The position numbers were made by a program, and so were the translations under genes. Shown here in pieces: positions 9,029-18,048 of a DNA stretch of 64,000 nt (position 1 is the first letter of the stretch; every line of letters begins with the position of its first letter). Location: contig NZ_MQUB01000001.1 of assembly GCF_002943755.1 (NCBI RefSeq), positions 2,831,653-2,895,652 on the forward strand, written 5' to 3'. Source of the stretch: Aureitalea marina (GTDB lineage Bacteria > Bacteroidota > Bacteroidia > Flavobacteriales > Flavobacteriaceae). The notes beneath the pieces were generated by a model. That model had not been told where the DNA came from. It saw nothing but the letters and a program-made list of their open reading frames with translations, and did no database searches.

Positions 9029-10633
9029 ATGAGTTTTGATCTAACCCAATACGGAATCGATGTAAAAGAGATACTGAGGAACTCCAGCCGACCAGTTTTA
9101 TATGAGATCGGTCTGAGATACGAAAAGGGAACGGCAATTTCCGATACCGGGGCCTTACTCGTGTATTCCGGAGAAAAGACAGGGCGTAGCCCAAAAGATA
9201 AACGTATAGTCCGTCACCCGGATTCCGAGAACAATATCGATTGGGGTGACATCAATATCGAATTGGATGAACATACCTTTAAGGTGAATCACGAGCGGGC
9301 TATGGACTATCTGAACACCCGCGAGCGTCTGTTCGTAGTTGATGCCTTTGCCGGATGGGATCCCAGATATAGACTAAAAGTCCGCATCGTGTGTACACGG
9401 GCCTATCACGCCTTGTTCATGCAGAATATGTTGATCATGCCGACGGCAGAAGAACTGGCCAACTTTGGTGAGCCGGACTTCGTGGTATTCAATGCCGGTG
9501 GTTTCCCAGCCAACCGATTTACCTCTAAGATGACCTCTAAGACCAGTATCGATGTAAACCTGGAAGAGAACCAAATGATTATCTTGGGAACGGAGTATGC
9601 AGGAGAGATGAAAAAAGGAGTATTCTCTGTGATGAATTACCTGATGCCACTGGAAGATGTACTTCCTATGCACTGTTCTGCCAATGTGAACGAAGCCGGT
9701 GATGTGTCCATACTTTTTGGTCTGTCCGGAACCGGTAAGACTACTTTGAGTGCCGATCCTAAGCGCAAGCTGATCGGAGACGATGAGCACTGCTGGACCG
9801 ATACAGGTGTGTTCAATATTGAAGGTGGTTGTTATGCGAAGGCCATTGACCTTTCTGAGGAAAGCGAGCCAGAGATCTACAACGCCATCCGCTACGGAAC
9901 TGTATTGGAAAATGTGATGTACGATCCCGATACCCGGGAGGTAGATTACAGCGATACTACTATCACCCAGAATACGAGGGCGTCTTACCCAATAGATTTC
10001 ATAGACAATATACATATCCCTGCAGTAGCCGGCCATGCTAATCATGTGATCTTCCTGACCTGTGACGCCTTTGGTGTGCTGCCACCGGTGAGCAAATTGA
10101 CTCCGGAACAGGCATCTTACCACTTCATTTCTGGTTATACAGCCAAGGTAGCCGGTACCGAAATGGGAGTAACTGAGCCTCAGGCCACGTTCTCTGCTTG
10201 TTTTGGTGCAGCCTTTATGATGTGGCATCCTAACCGCTATGCCGAATTGTTGGCCGAGAAGATCAAGAAGCACAATGCCACAGCCTGGTTGGTGAATACC
10301 GGTTGGACCGGAGGTGGGCACGGAGTAGGTTCCCGTATCAAACTAAAGTACACACGGGCCATGATCGATGCCATCCACAATGGAGACTTTGACAATTTAG
10401 AGACCGTTACTGATCCTAACTTTGGATTCGAAGTGCCAACTAGTTGTCCGGGAGTACCATCTGAGGTGCTGATCCCAAAAGACACTTGGGAAGACAAAGA
10501 AGGATACGAACAGACCAAGGAGAATCTGGTCGCCCTGTTCAACGAGAACTTCAAGGCCTTTGCCGACGGAGTGAACAGGGAGATCGTTGAGGCTAGTCCT
10601 AAGAGTAAAACAGAGGCAGCTGCCGCTGTTTAG
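9029..10633 (+). CDS. pckA: phosphoenolpyruvate carboxykinase (ATP)
   Basis: 534 residues, full length for the ATP-dependent family. It converts oxaloacetate and ATP to PEP, CO2 and ADP, the first committed gluconeogenic step. The P-loop [11 protein letters not shown] is near residues 231-241, followed by the kinase-2-like LIGDDEHCW, and the substrate-site [12 protein letters not shown] near 48-59. The C-terminus ends in an Ala-rich tail. It is a single-gene unit with its own terminator, as expected for a central metabolism gene. Confidence 0.97.
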   Translation: MSFDLTQYGIDVKEILRNSSRPVLYEIGLRYEKGTAISDTGALLVYSGEKTGRSPKDKRIVRHPDSENNIDWGDINIELDEHTFKVNHERAMDYLNTRERLFVVDAFAGWDPRYRLKVRIVCTRAYHALFMQNMLIMPTAEELANFGEPDFVVFNAGGFPANRFTSKMTSKTSIDVNLEENQMIILGTEYAGEMKKGVFSVMNYLMPLEDVLPMHCSANVNEAGDVSILFGLSGTGKTTLSADPKRKLIGDDEHCWTDTGVFNIEGGCYAKAIDLSEESEPEIYNAIRYGTVLENVMYDPDTREVDYSDTTITQNTRASYPIDFIDNIHIPAVAGHANHVIFLTCDAFGVLPPVSKLTPEQASYHFISGYTAKVAGTEMGVTEPQATFSACFGAAFMMWHPNRYAELLAEKIKKHNATAWLVNTGWTGGGHGVGSRIKLKYTRAMIDAIHNGDFDNLETVTDPNFGFEVPTSCPGVPSEVLIPKDTWEDKEGYEQTKENLVALFNENFKAFADGVNREIVEASPKSKTEAAAAV

Positions 10634-10654
10634 TACACTCAAGCAATGATGAGA

Positions 10655-10688
10655 AACCCCGATACACTGGTGTCGGGGTTTTTATTTT
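10655..10688 (+). terminator. rho-independent terminator after pckA
   Basis: Inverted repeat AACCCCGA/TCGGGGTT around a ten-base loop, followed by a T-rich run (10679-10688). It begins 22 bases after the pckA stop. Confidence 0.85.
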
Positions 10689-10771
10689 AGAACATGGTTC
10701 ATTTCATTTGAATAGGGTATTCGAATTTTGCATCAAAAGAAAATTCACCCTGCTTTGACCTCGGTGGAGTA

Positions 10772-11728
10772 CTAACTGGAAGCTGCCCTTTCCAATCGGT
10801 CGTTGACGGAACGTCCCAATTCAGAATCCGGAAGTCGAATGGCCAGGATGAGGTCCAGATCCATTCCGTCCAGTTTATGAAGGGCCTTGTAGAGGTTACT
10901 GGCAGCCTCTGTCAAGTTACCACCAGGGGATAGTATTTCAACATGGGCAAAATTGCCCTCAGGTATATCCCCAGTGAAGCCTAGCAAGCCGACCCGCTGA
11001 TTTTGCTCCTCTTTAAAGTCATCAATACTATTCAGAAGAAGGGTTTTCGTCCGTGGTGCGTAGTGTTTCGCTAGCATACCGGGTGCATCCGGGGCAGCTT
11101 CTTTTTTGTTGCGGACTTCAATATCACCGACGACCTTTTCGATATCCTCTTTGGAAATCGAGCCCAATCGGTAGATCACCGGCTGGTCTCCTTCAAACCC
11201 CACTATGGTCGATTCGATCCCGGCCTTGCAATTCCCTCCCTCTAGTATCATGGAAATGGAATCTCCAAAATAGGCCTCTACATGTGCCGAACTGGTCGGG
11301 CTGATCCGGTTGAATGGGTTAGCACTTGGAGCTGCCAAAGGGAAAGGCAATTTGCTAAGCAAATCCAAGGTTACCGGGTGATTGGGAATCCGAACGGCAA
11401 CGGTGCCCTTAGCTGCTGTGATGAGGTCCGGCACCTCCGGCCTTTTCGGTAGGATCAAGGTCAATGGACCGGGCCAAAATGATGCCGCCAGTTGTTTTGC
11501 CACAGGCGGAATGTGGGTGGTGATCTCGATGAGTTGATCCGGACTATGCAGATGAACGATCAGGGGGTTGAATAGGGGACGTTGTTTAACAGAATAGATC
11601 TTTCGAATGGCCTTTTCACTAAAAATATTCCCTGCCAGGCCATAAACCGTTTCTGTGGGTATGGCCACCACATCCTGGTTTTGGAGAATTTCGATGGCTT
11701 TATCTATGTCTGAGGAAACTATGCTCAT
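10772..11728 (-). CDS. L-threonylcarbamoyladenylate synthase (Sua5/TsaC family)
   Basis: A 318-residue cytoplasmic enzyme that makes threonylcarbamoyl-AMP for the t6A37 modification of ANN-decoding tRNAs. The N-terminal YrdC/TsaC domain (1-200) shows the ATP/threonine-site KQRP (near 50), HPVTLDLL, and SANPFNRISPTSSAHV. The extra C-terminal Sua5 domain (about 215-318) distinguishes it from short TsaC. No operon partner is evident. Confidence 0.93.
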   Translation of the reverse strand: MSIVSSDIDKAIEILQNQDVVAIPTETVYGLAGNIFSEKAIRKIYSVKQRPLFNPLIVHLHSPDQLIEITTHIPPVAKQLAASFWPGPLTLILPKRPEVPDLITAAKGTVAVRIPNHPVTLDLLSKLPFPLAAPSANPFNRISPTSSAHVEAYFGDSISMILEGGNCKAGIESTIVGFEGDQPVIYRLGSISKEDIEKVVGDIEVRNKKEAAPDAPGMLAKHYAPRTKTLLLNSIDDFKEEQNQRVGLLGFTGDIPEGNFAHVEILSPGGNLTEAASNLYKALHKLDGMDLDLILAIRLPDSELGRSVNDRLERAASS

Positions 11729-11851
11729 GGAAGAATTTGACCCCGAGGTATCACAACATTTTAGGGGTCAAAGTTAAGCCAAATTGCAGTGAACTCGAAG
11801 TCAAACGGTATTGATGGGCTTGACCGTGAACAAGGGAAGTCTGGGTCCAAC

Positions 11852-12337
11852 TTAGTTCAGGCTAATGCTGTTTCTACTGATTAAATTTGGAAAGACGTCG
11901 ATAAAGCTGCTTGTATCACGATCGAAAAAATATGCACCAATTTCAACCTCATCAACAAGCCAACCGGAAATCTTTGAATTGAGCTCAATCATTTTCTCCG
12001 CTAAATGATCAAAAAGAAATGGTGCTTTTTCAAACCAATTCTTTGAAAGCTCTTTTCTCATGTCCATACCCTCGTAGAAGCGATCAATTCCTTTGGTATT
12101 GATATACTTCTGGTCATTCAGTGCATCTTGAACAATTCTATTCTCCTTGGAGAGTACAAAATAGATTTCTCTGATGCCTTCCACCTCTATCAGTGCGTTG
12201 ATCTCTTCCATGACCGCCGATTCCAGCACAATTGAATTGCCAAGCGAAGTAACAAAGTAATTCTTGCCCTGAAATCCTTCGTTGATCGGGGTTTCAAGAT
12301 GATCTGTTGGGCAGATAAAAAAGAGTCGCTTCGGCAT
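11852..12337 (-). CDS. beta-carbonic-anhydrase-like protein, probably without the zinc site
   Basis: 161 residues from the ATG at 12337 (a TTG six codons upstream is less likely). The layout follows beta-carbonic anhydrases: RLFFICPTDH near the start where the family has a Cys-x-Asp motif, YFVTSLGNS where it has VVRNAGN, REIYFVLSKENRIVQDAL where it has the HxxC strand, and a late EIGAYFFDRDT where it has GWxYDxxTG. The His and second Cys ligands are absent (SKEN), so it is probably inactive or repurposed. It is the last gene of the operon starting with the COG0523 GTPase and lies 55 bases after the LCIB-type gene. This assignment rests on pattern only. Confidence 0.5.
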   Translation of the reverse strand: MPKRLFFICPTDHLETPINEGFQGKNYFVTSLGNSIVLESAVMEEINALIEVEGIREIYFVLSKENRIVQDALNDQKYINTKGIDRFYEGMDMRKELSKNWFEKAPFLFDHLAEKMIELNSKISGWLVDEVEIGAYFFDRDTSSFIDVFPNLISRNSISLN

Positions 12338-12392
12338 AAAAAACTGGCTGGACAAATTCGGCGGTTTTAAGTACGATTAACCTCCAAAAGGA

Positions 12393-13106
12393 TTAAAGGC
12401 TTTTTAGGTCCACCACTTCAAAATTGCGCACATCAAAGTAGTCGTCCAGGCCATAGTCGGTGTTTATGATTACACCGCCCAATAGCGTTACTCGATCTAC
12501 CGGGAATTCATCTTTGCAAGTCTTTAGGTACTCGTGGATTTTTTTATCGATGATTTCGTAGGTTGCTTCTGTGATTGCCTTTTCCTGATTGTCGCTTTGT
12601 AAGATATCTTCTCTGAACGGCAAAAGGCTTTCTTCTAGTTTCATTTGTTGGTAATCGTCCTCGTTTAAGATGGGTTGATAATCGTCCTCTTTCAGCCGAC
12701 TTAAAGCCAACATCAAAGCTCCACATGAATTTCCTGTTTCTTCTTGTCTGGGGCGGTACATTTTACCCAAATCACCGTCAAGTGTAATCCCGATATGGGG
12801 GCCATAGAAAATAAAGGCACTTCCATTATCAGGGATATGGTGGGCAAAAGCCGTCATGCCAGTTTGACCAACAAATGGGATCCCGCCAAGGCCGCCCATG
12901 ATAAATGGACCAAATAGTACGTTGAAAAACGTAGTGGAAGGAACATTGATGTCATCAGAGCAAACAGAAGTAGCCATCAGGACTTTGGAGATGTCAATTT
13001 TGTGCTCTAACTGCATTTTTCCTAAGTAATGGATGGAGGTGTCCTTAGCATCCATCGAATTGGGGTATGCCTGTTTTACTATTTCATCGAATTTTCTCTG
13101 TAACAT
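12393..13106 (-). CDS. LCIB-type carbonic anhydrase family protein
   Basis: A 237-residue cytoplasmic protein. The central block matches the family of algal limiting-CO2-inducible protein B, now classed with beta-type carbonic anhydrases: VCSDDIN (Cys49, Asp51), GPFIMGGLGGIPFVGQTGM (66-84), AFAHHIPD (His89/His90), FIFYGPHIGI (98-107) and GNSCGAL (Cys128). Cys49, a His near 89-90 and Cys128 are the natural zinc ligands, so it could hydrate CO2. It is the second gene of the operon behind the Zur-like box, 45 bases after the COG0523 GTPase and 55 before the degenerate carbonic-anhydrase-like gene. The family call is from motif memory, not a search. Confidence 0.7.
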   Translation of the reverse strand: MLQRKFDEIVKQAYPNSMDAKDTSIHYLGKMQLEHKIDISKVLMATSVCSDDINVPSTTFFNVLFGPFIMGGLGGIPFVGQTGMTAFAHHIPDNGSAFIFYGPHIGITLDGDLGKMYRPRQEETGNSCGALMLALSRLKEDDYQPILNEDDYQQMKLEESLLPFREDILQSDNQEKAITEATYEIIDKKIHEYLKTCKDEFPVDRVTLLGGVIINTDYGLDDYFDVRNFEVVDLKSL

Positions 13107-13151
13107 GATTGTTTGTTTTTTTGAATGAATAGGTTTTTAATGCATCACTAA

Positions 13152-14365
13152 TTATAGCGCATAAGCCCGTTGTATAGGCCAATCGTCAGAATAGCCATCT
13201 TGCCAAGAACCATCGGAGAGTTCTGCTTCGGTAGCGAGACAACTATTCAGGTCTGATCTCATTTGATCTTCAGCCATATTTTGACCAATGAAGACGATCT
13301 CATTCTTGCGGTCTCCAAAAGTCCTATCCCAGCCTGCCTCAATGGATTCCTGATTTTCTACAAAACCTAGATACTGTATCCGTTGTTCGAACGGCATGCT
13401 GCTCCACCATACGCCGGCACTATCTGCTTTTAGGGAGCCTCCAGCCTGACCCCAGACCAGTGCTTGATCCGGCCTAGAAGCCAACCAGAATAATCCCTTG
13501 CTCCTGATGATATTGGGGGGAATCTATGCTGTATATAGGCTCTAAAACGCACGGGGTTAAATGGCTTTTTACTGCGATATACAAAAGAAGAGATGCCATA
13601 TTCCTCCGTTTCTGGCGTGTGTTCTTCTTTATTGAGTTCTTCAATCCATCCTGCGCTTTGTTCTGCTTCTTCGAAATTGAATAGGCCAGTATTCAGAATT
13701 TCTTTAGGATCGACCTTACTATAGGATGATTCAATGATCCGAGCCGAAGGATTCAGTTTTTTAATAGCTGCTCGGAGTACACCGACATGATCTTCGCTGA
13801 CAAGGTCAGTTTTGTTGAGGATGATGACATTAGCGAACTCGATCTGATCAGTCAGTAGGTTAACGATGGTCCTGTAATCCCCTTCCATATCGGTCAGTTC
13901 TCGATCCAGTAGGGTTTCAGGGCTTCCGAAATCTTTAAAGAAATTGAAGGCATCTACTACCGTAACCATGGTGTCAACGTAGCTGAACTGTGAAAGGTCT
14001 ATTCCGTTCTCTTCATCTACAAAGGAGAAAGTTTGAGCGACCGGTATAGGTTCGCTTATTCCTGTACTTTCTATCAAAAGATAGTCGAAACGATTTTCCT
14101 TAGCCAGTCGCTCAACTTCAATCATGAGGTCTTCACGTAGGGTACAGCAAATGCAACCGTTGCTCATCTCTACCAGTTTTTCCTCGGTTCGGGATAAGGT
14201 GTTCTCATTTTTGACCAGTTCGGCATCTACATTGACCTCACTCATGTCATTAACGATCACGGCCACCTTCAGGCCTTCTTTATTGTGCAGAACGTGGTTG
14301 AGCAGGGTTGTTTTGCCGGCTCCTAAAAATCCGCTTAAAACTGTTACAGGAAGTTTATCGTTCAT
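13152..14365 (-). pseudogene. COG0523 (CobW/ZigA-type) GTPase, single-base frameshift
   Basis: The first 300 or so residues read as a metal-chaperone GTPase: P-loop GFLGAGKTT (12-20), the metal-binding GCICC (Cys71, 73, 74), [11 protein letters not shown], and the base-specificity NKTDL. After HRFPP the frame is lost. The expected continuation ([23 protein letters not shown]) is encoded in another frame, down to a stop at 13152. Adding one C to the minus-strand C6 run (G6 at 13515-13520) restores one frame of about 400 residues, the normal family length. Such proteins deliver zinc to client enzymes under zinc limitation. It is the first gene of the operon and divergent from the Fur-type regulator. 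Sequencing error in the homopolymer is quite possible. Confidence 0.85.
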
Positions 14366-14420
14366 ATTTTAGTACTGTTAATTACGCAGGAAGCGCTAAG
14401 TTAACCAAATCCTTTGTTAT

Positions 14421-14435
14421 TGCAACTTAGTTGCA
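14421..14435. promoter_or_regulatory. probable Zur operator
   Basis: Perfect inverted repeat TGCAAC-TTA-GTTGCA in the 83-base intergenic region between the divergent COG0523 GTPase and Fur-family regulator genes. It lies 13 bases upstream of the regulator ATG. Position and symmetry fit autoregulation and zinc-dependent repression of the operon. That the ligand is zinc is inferred from the neighbours. Confidence 0.65.
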
Positions 14436-14448
14436 TTAAGTTTACGAC

Positions 14449-14829
14449 ATGGCAATAATCAGGAAAACTAAATCGGTTGCTACGCTACTCGAGGTATTTG
14501 CTCAAGCAGATCAAGCCCTATCCAGCGTTGATCTGGTTAATAGAATGCGCGGTATCATGAACAAGACCACTGTTTACCGCATCTTGGATCGTTTAGAAGA
14601 TGAAGGGGTTTTGCATTCTTTCCAGGGAGTAGATGGCCTGAAGTGGTTTGCCAAATGTGATGATTGCTCTCCGTCCAGTCATAGCGATGTACACCCTCAT
14701 TTTCAATGTCAGGACTGTGGCAAGACCACTTGTTTGGACATCCAACTTACTGTACCTGATCTGCCCAATTTGAAGGTTGAACACTCCCAATTGTTGCTAA
14801 TTGGTCAATGTGAAGATTGTCTCCGTTAG
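14449..14829 (+). CDS. Fur family transcriptional regulator, probably Zur
   Basis: A 126-residue DNA-binding metalloregulator. The winged-helix part (1-65) includes NKTTVYRILDRLEDEGVLH, typical of the Fur recognition helix. The metal/dimer domain has CxxC pairs at 70/73, 87/90 and 121/124, plus His78, 82 and 84 in SHSDVHPHFQC. Three CxxC pairs and adjacent COG0523 and carbonic anhydrase genes point to zinc rather than iron sensing. It is divergent from that operon and shares a palindromic operator with it. Confidence 0.9.
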   Translation: MAIIRKTKSVATLLEVFAQADQALSSVDLVNRMRGIMNKTTVYRILDRLEDEGVLHSFQGVDGLKWFAKCDDCSPSSHSDVHPHFQCQDCGKTTCLDIQLTVPDLPNLKVEHSQLLLIGQCEDCLR

Positions 14830-14842
14830 TAGGTATCGAACC

Positions 14843-15595
14843 CTACCGATTTAACCAAGACTTAAAATCAGAGGTACGTGCCCTGCTTACGATAAACTGC
14901 TCATCCGTGTTCATGCTGAGGGTCACCTTGGAGCGGTGATTAAAATAGGGGTCAATTTTGTAAATGGCTGCTTTGGCCAAAATCTGTCCCCGATTGATCT
15001 TAAAGAAATGAGCGGGGTCCAGGGTAGCGGACAATTGATCGAGGGTCTCTTCGATCAGATAGCGTTTTTGTCGGGTCACACCATAGGTCAAGCTGTCTTT
15101 GGAGAAAAAGTATTGGAAATCTTGAACCGGAAGTTGAACCTGACTTTTCCCGTCCCGGACCAACATGCCGTTTCGGTATTCCTCGCGCTGCATCTGTGCC
15201 AACAAGGATTTGAGCAGGTCAGATTGAGGAATAAAGAGAGAGTGATTTTTTTGATATTTGGCCAAGGCCGTGTTGAGGTCTTTTTGCCGGACGGGCTTTA
15301 ACAGGTAATCTATACTGTTCACCTTAAATGCCTGCAAGGTATATTGGTCAAATGCGGTGGTGAAGATGATCGGTGTCTGAACGTCCACCTTCTCAAAGAT
15401 CTCAAAGCTCAAACCATCGGCCAGTTGTATATCCATAAAGACCAGGTCCACAGCTATTCCTTTGCGGAACCAGTTTACAGCCTCCTCTACACTGTCAATG
15501 ACCTGTAGCAGGTTGAAGTCGTAACCTGAAGCATCGAGTAAACTACGAAGTTGGCGCACCGCCCTAGGCTCGTCCTCAATGATCAGTAGTTGCAT
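14843..15595 (-). CDS. LytTR-family response regulator
   Basis: 250 residues. The receiver domain (1-120) has the acidic pair near Glu7/Asp8 (IIEDEP), the phosphoacceptor Asp in LVFMDIQ (about 55), and Lys in LLKPVR (about 101). The C-terminal LytTR DNA-binding domain (about 145-250) shows FFKINRGQILAKAAI and ends in ARTSDFKSWL. Its start overlaps the last 20 bases of the histidine kinase gene, so the two form a coupled two-component system. Confidence 0.93.
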   Translation of the reverse strand: MQLLIIEDEPRAVRQLRSLLDASGYDFNLLQVIDSVEEAVNWFRKGIAVDLVFMDIQLADGLSFEIFEKVDVQTPIIFTTAFDQYTLQAFKVNSIDYLLKPVRQKDLNTALAKYQKNHSLFIPQSDLLKSLLAQMQREEYRNGMLVRDGKSQVQLPVQDFQYFFSKDSLTYGVTRQKRYLIEETLDQLSATLDPAHFFKINRGQILAKAAIYKIDPYFNHRSKVTLSMNTDEQFIVSRARTSDFKSWLNR

Positions 15596-16658
15596 AGGAT
15601 GTGTTTTCTAATTGTCGCTCCAACAAAGGTAGTTCAACACAAAATTGGTGGTCATTCTGTTGGATGCTAAGCTTACGGTCAGTGATCAGGGCATAGCGTT
15701 TCTCAATATTCTTCAGTCCCAACTGGGTGGAGGCTACCTGGGTAGAACGCGGCTGGTAATTGTTGCATACCTTTAGAGCGTCATTATCAGTACTGATATG
15801 TATGCTCAAGGGTTTGGCTTTGGAGATCACATTGTGCTTTAAGGCATTCTCCAAAAGCAATTGCAGACTCATTGGGATCACATAGGACCTTAATGCTTCT
15901 TCCCGCACATCCCATTGCAACTTCAGGTTGGACTCAAAACGCTCCTGCTGAATGTGCAGGTAGGCCTTCGCAAAAGTGATCTCGTCGGCCAGTTGAATGG
16001 TATTGGTGCTTCCGGATTCCAGGATGTAACGATAGACCTCGGCCAGGGTGTCCACAAATTTCTTGGCGTCTTCCTTGGGATCCTGATCAATAATGTCCCT
16101 GAGGGTATTCAGGCTGTTGAATAAAAAATGTGGCTGGGCCTGGTTGCGGAGAGTATCCAGTTGTGCCCGAACAGCAATTTGCTTGGCTTGTTCCTCTTCC
16201 CTGATGGCATTCTTTAGTTTGATGAAGAGGTAAATGCCCTCGTAGATGGCTATGGTCATGGTACTCACTATGATCACCGGGATGACCACCTTATACCGAT
16301 TTCCCCAGCCGTAATTGATCCCAAAGACATCTTCTATGAATAGACCTCCCAGTAGATCAACCAAATTGACCGTAAGGACTATACAGAGAAAGACATAGAG
16401 GTTGCGTTTCAGATTGTCTTTTAAGGAAGGGTAACGCTTCCGGAGATAGATTAGGATCTTCCTGATGGTTAGCCAATCTACTGTAGCAAAGAATAGGGAC
16501 ATGCTCCAGTAGCGAATGGCATCGGAAAAGGGATAACGTCCAAAGGAATTATTGAAGATCAAGTCCGTAATAAAGCTCAAGATCAGAATCCCGATCACAC
16601 TAAACCACAGGTCGTCAAAGCCCAGGTAACGGATTCTTGCTTCTTTAGCTTTACTCAT
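15576..16658 (-). CDS. LytS/YehU-type sensor histidine kinase
   Basis: 360 residues. Four membrane helices in the first 150 residues (about 18-35, 47-65, 82-105 and 125-145) are followed by a coiled segment and the His_kinase signature QPHFLFNSLNTLRD (His near 177). The ATP-binding region includes LLLENALKHNVI. It phosphorylates the downstream LytTR regulator. The signal sensed by the membrane part is unknown; the membrane genes immediately upstream (six-base gap) are candidates for the regulated or sensing partners. Confidence 0.92.
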   Translation of the reverse strand: MSKAKEARIRYLGFDDLWFSVIGILILSFITDLIFNNSFGRYPFSDAIRYWSMSLFFATVDWLTIRKILIYLRKRYPSLKDNLKRNLYVFLCIVLTVNLVDLLGGLFIEDVFGINYGWGNRYKVVIPVIIVSTMTIAIYEGIYLFIKLKNAIREEEQAKQIAVRAQLDTLRNQAQPHFLFNSLNTLRDIIDQDPKEDAKKFVDTLAEVYRYILESGSTNTIQLADEITFAKAYLHIQQERFESNLKLQWDVREEALRSYVIPMSLQLLLENALKHNVISKAKPLSIHISTDNDALKVCNNYQPRSTQVASTQLGLKNIEKRYALITDRKLSIQQNDHQFCVELPLLERQLENTSYATTDH

Positions 16659-16664
16659 TGGTTC

Positions 16665-17465
16665 TTACAGTTTCAAAAATGGGAGGGCCTGTGACGCCTG
16701 GTAGAAGGTATATCCTATCCAGCTGGCATACAAGAGGCCAAAGATCACAGTTCCTCCGAGGTGTGACGTCTTAAATTGTCCATTCTTGGGCGTTAGCAAC
16801 CATGCAAATAACGGAATGATTTGAATGCCGTGCAATCCAAAGAAGTGCGCCACCCTTAGATCTCCGGCTGTGGTACTCCAATTGAGCAAGGGAAGCCCTT
16901 CACCTCCGTCTACCACGCCAACTGCATGAGCCATTTGCCCGATCATCTGCCCACCGACCCAGCTTCCGGCAATGACCACCGCCCATCCTATGATAATCCC
17001 CCATTGGACAGGTCTGGACACCTTCATTTTAAGACGGATGGCATCAAAGAGAAACAAGACCATGATCAATACATTGATGGCGATCAATAAGCCCATCATG
17101 GCAAACATGATCCCGTCAAAGGCCGAGCTCTGATTGTAGTGCGATTGTACCCCTCTTGCGCCTTGGAAGAATATGATCAGGATCTCCAGTAGTAGGGTCC
17201 AGGCAACTACATTGTTGATGATCTTCCGTTTTGTATTGGAATAGGGGTAGAGGGTGGTCAGATAACCTACTGTAAAAATGTAGATCCCTCCCGAAATACA
17301 GAATTTCAAGGGTTTGATCCAAACATTGATACCCATGAGTGTGCGGTCGTCCACCACTAAACCGACCATGCAGATAATGGCTAACAGGAGGTGGATCAGT
17401 ACCACATAATACAAGGCGGGGCTGCTTTGTTTTTCTTGCTGAGCAAGGGATTTAAGACGATTCAT
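16665..17465 (-). CDS. polytopic membrane protein of unknown function
   Basis: 266 residues with about seven predicted helices. Polar motifs inside the membrane region include WIKPLKFCISGGIY, FFQGARGVQSHYN, and RVAHFFGLHGIQIIP, with His residues that could bind a cofactor. It overlaps the upstream ABA4-like gene by 14 bases and ends seven bases before the histidine kinase start, so it belongs to a tight four-gene operon. No family is recognised with confidence. Confidence 0.75.
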   Translation of the reverse strand: MNRLKSLAQQEKQSSPALYYVVLIHLLLAIICMVGLVVDDRTLMGINVWIKPLKFCISGGIYIFTVGYLTTLYPYSNTKRKIINNVVAWTLLLEILIIFFQGARGVQSHYNQSSAFDGIMFAMMGLLIAINVLIMVLFLFDAIRLKMKVSRPVQWGIIIGWAVVIAGSWVGGQMIGQMAHAVGVVDGGEGLPLLNWSTTAGDLRVAHFFGLHGIQIIPLFAWLLTPKNGQFKTSHLGGTVIFGLLYASWIGYTFYQASQALPFLKL

Positions 17466-17889
17466 TTGTTCGAGATTTGATTGATTGAATGATGCTAAAA
17501 AGTAGGAAGCCTACCGGACCCATCATAAAGGTGGTGGCCAGGCAGGGTGCCATTAAAATGGGATGTATCTTGAGTTCACGATTCTTGGTGACCATCCACA
17601 TTCCGATCAGCAGATCGAAAGCCAGGTAGTGGATCCAACCGGCCAGCAAGGCGTCCTTGATGGTAAATAACTCCATAACTGCCGCCAGGCTGCCAAAATC
17701 CAACCCGCTGCCACCTTGTATGGCCAAGCTCAGGTAAATGGCATAGAGCACAGATAGGATTAATGGGATGATCTTGTAGCGGATCAGAAACTGGGTAAAT
17801 TTCCAGTATGGAGCAATGACCAGTAGTAACCACATGGGGAGTACTAGGGTGCCGGCCAGTGAAAAGACAGTTTCGTGATTGGAGAACAT
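17452..17889 (-). CDS. ABA4-like family membrane protein
   Basis: 145 residues from the ATG at 17889; the open frame extends 30 codons upstream, but that part is charged and the helix begins right after the chosen start. Four helices are seen. The family blocks are LPMWLLLVIAPYW, AGWIHYLAFDLLIGMWMV and the late APCLATTFMMGPVGFLLF. Plant ABA4 is involved in neoxanthin formation; bacterial homologues are uncharacterised, so a carotenoid link here is speculative. First gene of the operon leading to the LytS/LytTR pair. Confidence 0.8.
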   Translation of the reverse strand: MFSNHETVFSLAGTLVLPMWLLLVIAPYWKFTQFLIRYKIIPLILSVLYAIYLSLAIQGGSGLDFGSLAAVMELFTIKDALLAGWIHYLAFDLLIGMWMVTKNRELKIHPILMAPCLATTFMMGPVGFLLFSIIQSIKSRTNESS

Positions 17890-18048
17890 ATTGAGTGTTT
17901 TATGGTTACGTTTATACAAACCTATAAAACCAAATTTGTACACATCCTCTGTTTCCGTTGAACCGTCGTAAAACACCATTCAAACATCTTTATTTGAACT
18001 TGGCCCTGGCTTTCGTATCTTCTGGATCGCTAACTAACCAAACTACCA

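Noticed and set aside
9374-10321. Long minus-strand ORF of 315 codons opposite pckA
   Set aside because: Shadow of the well-supported PEP carboxykinase gene; composition (many His, Gly, Arg) is typical of an antisense reading.
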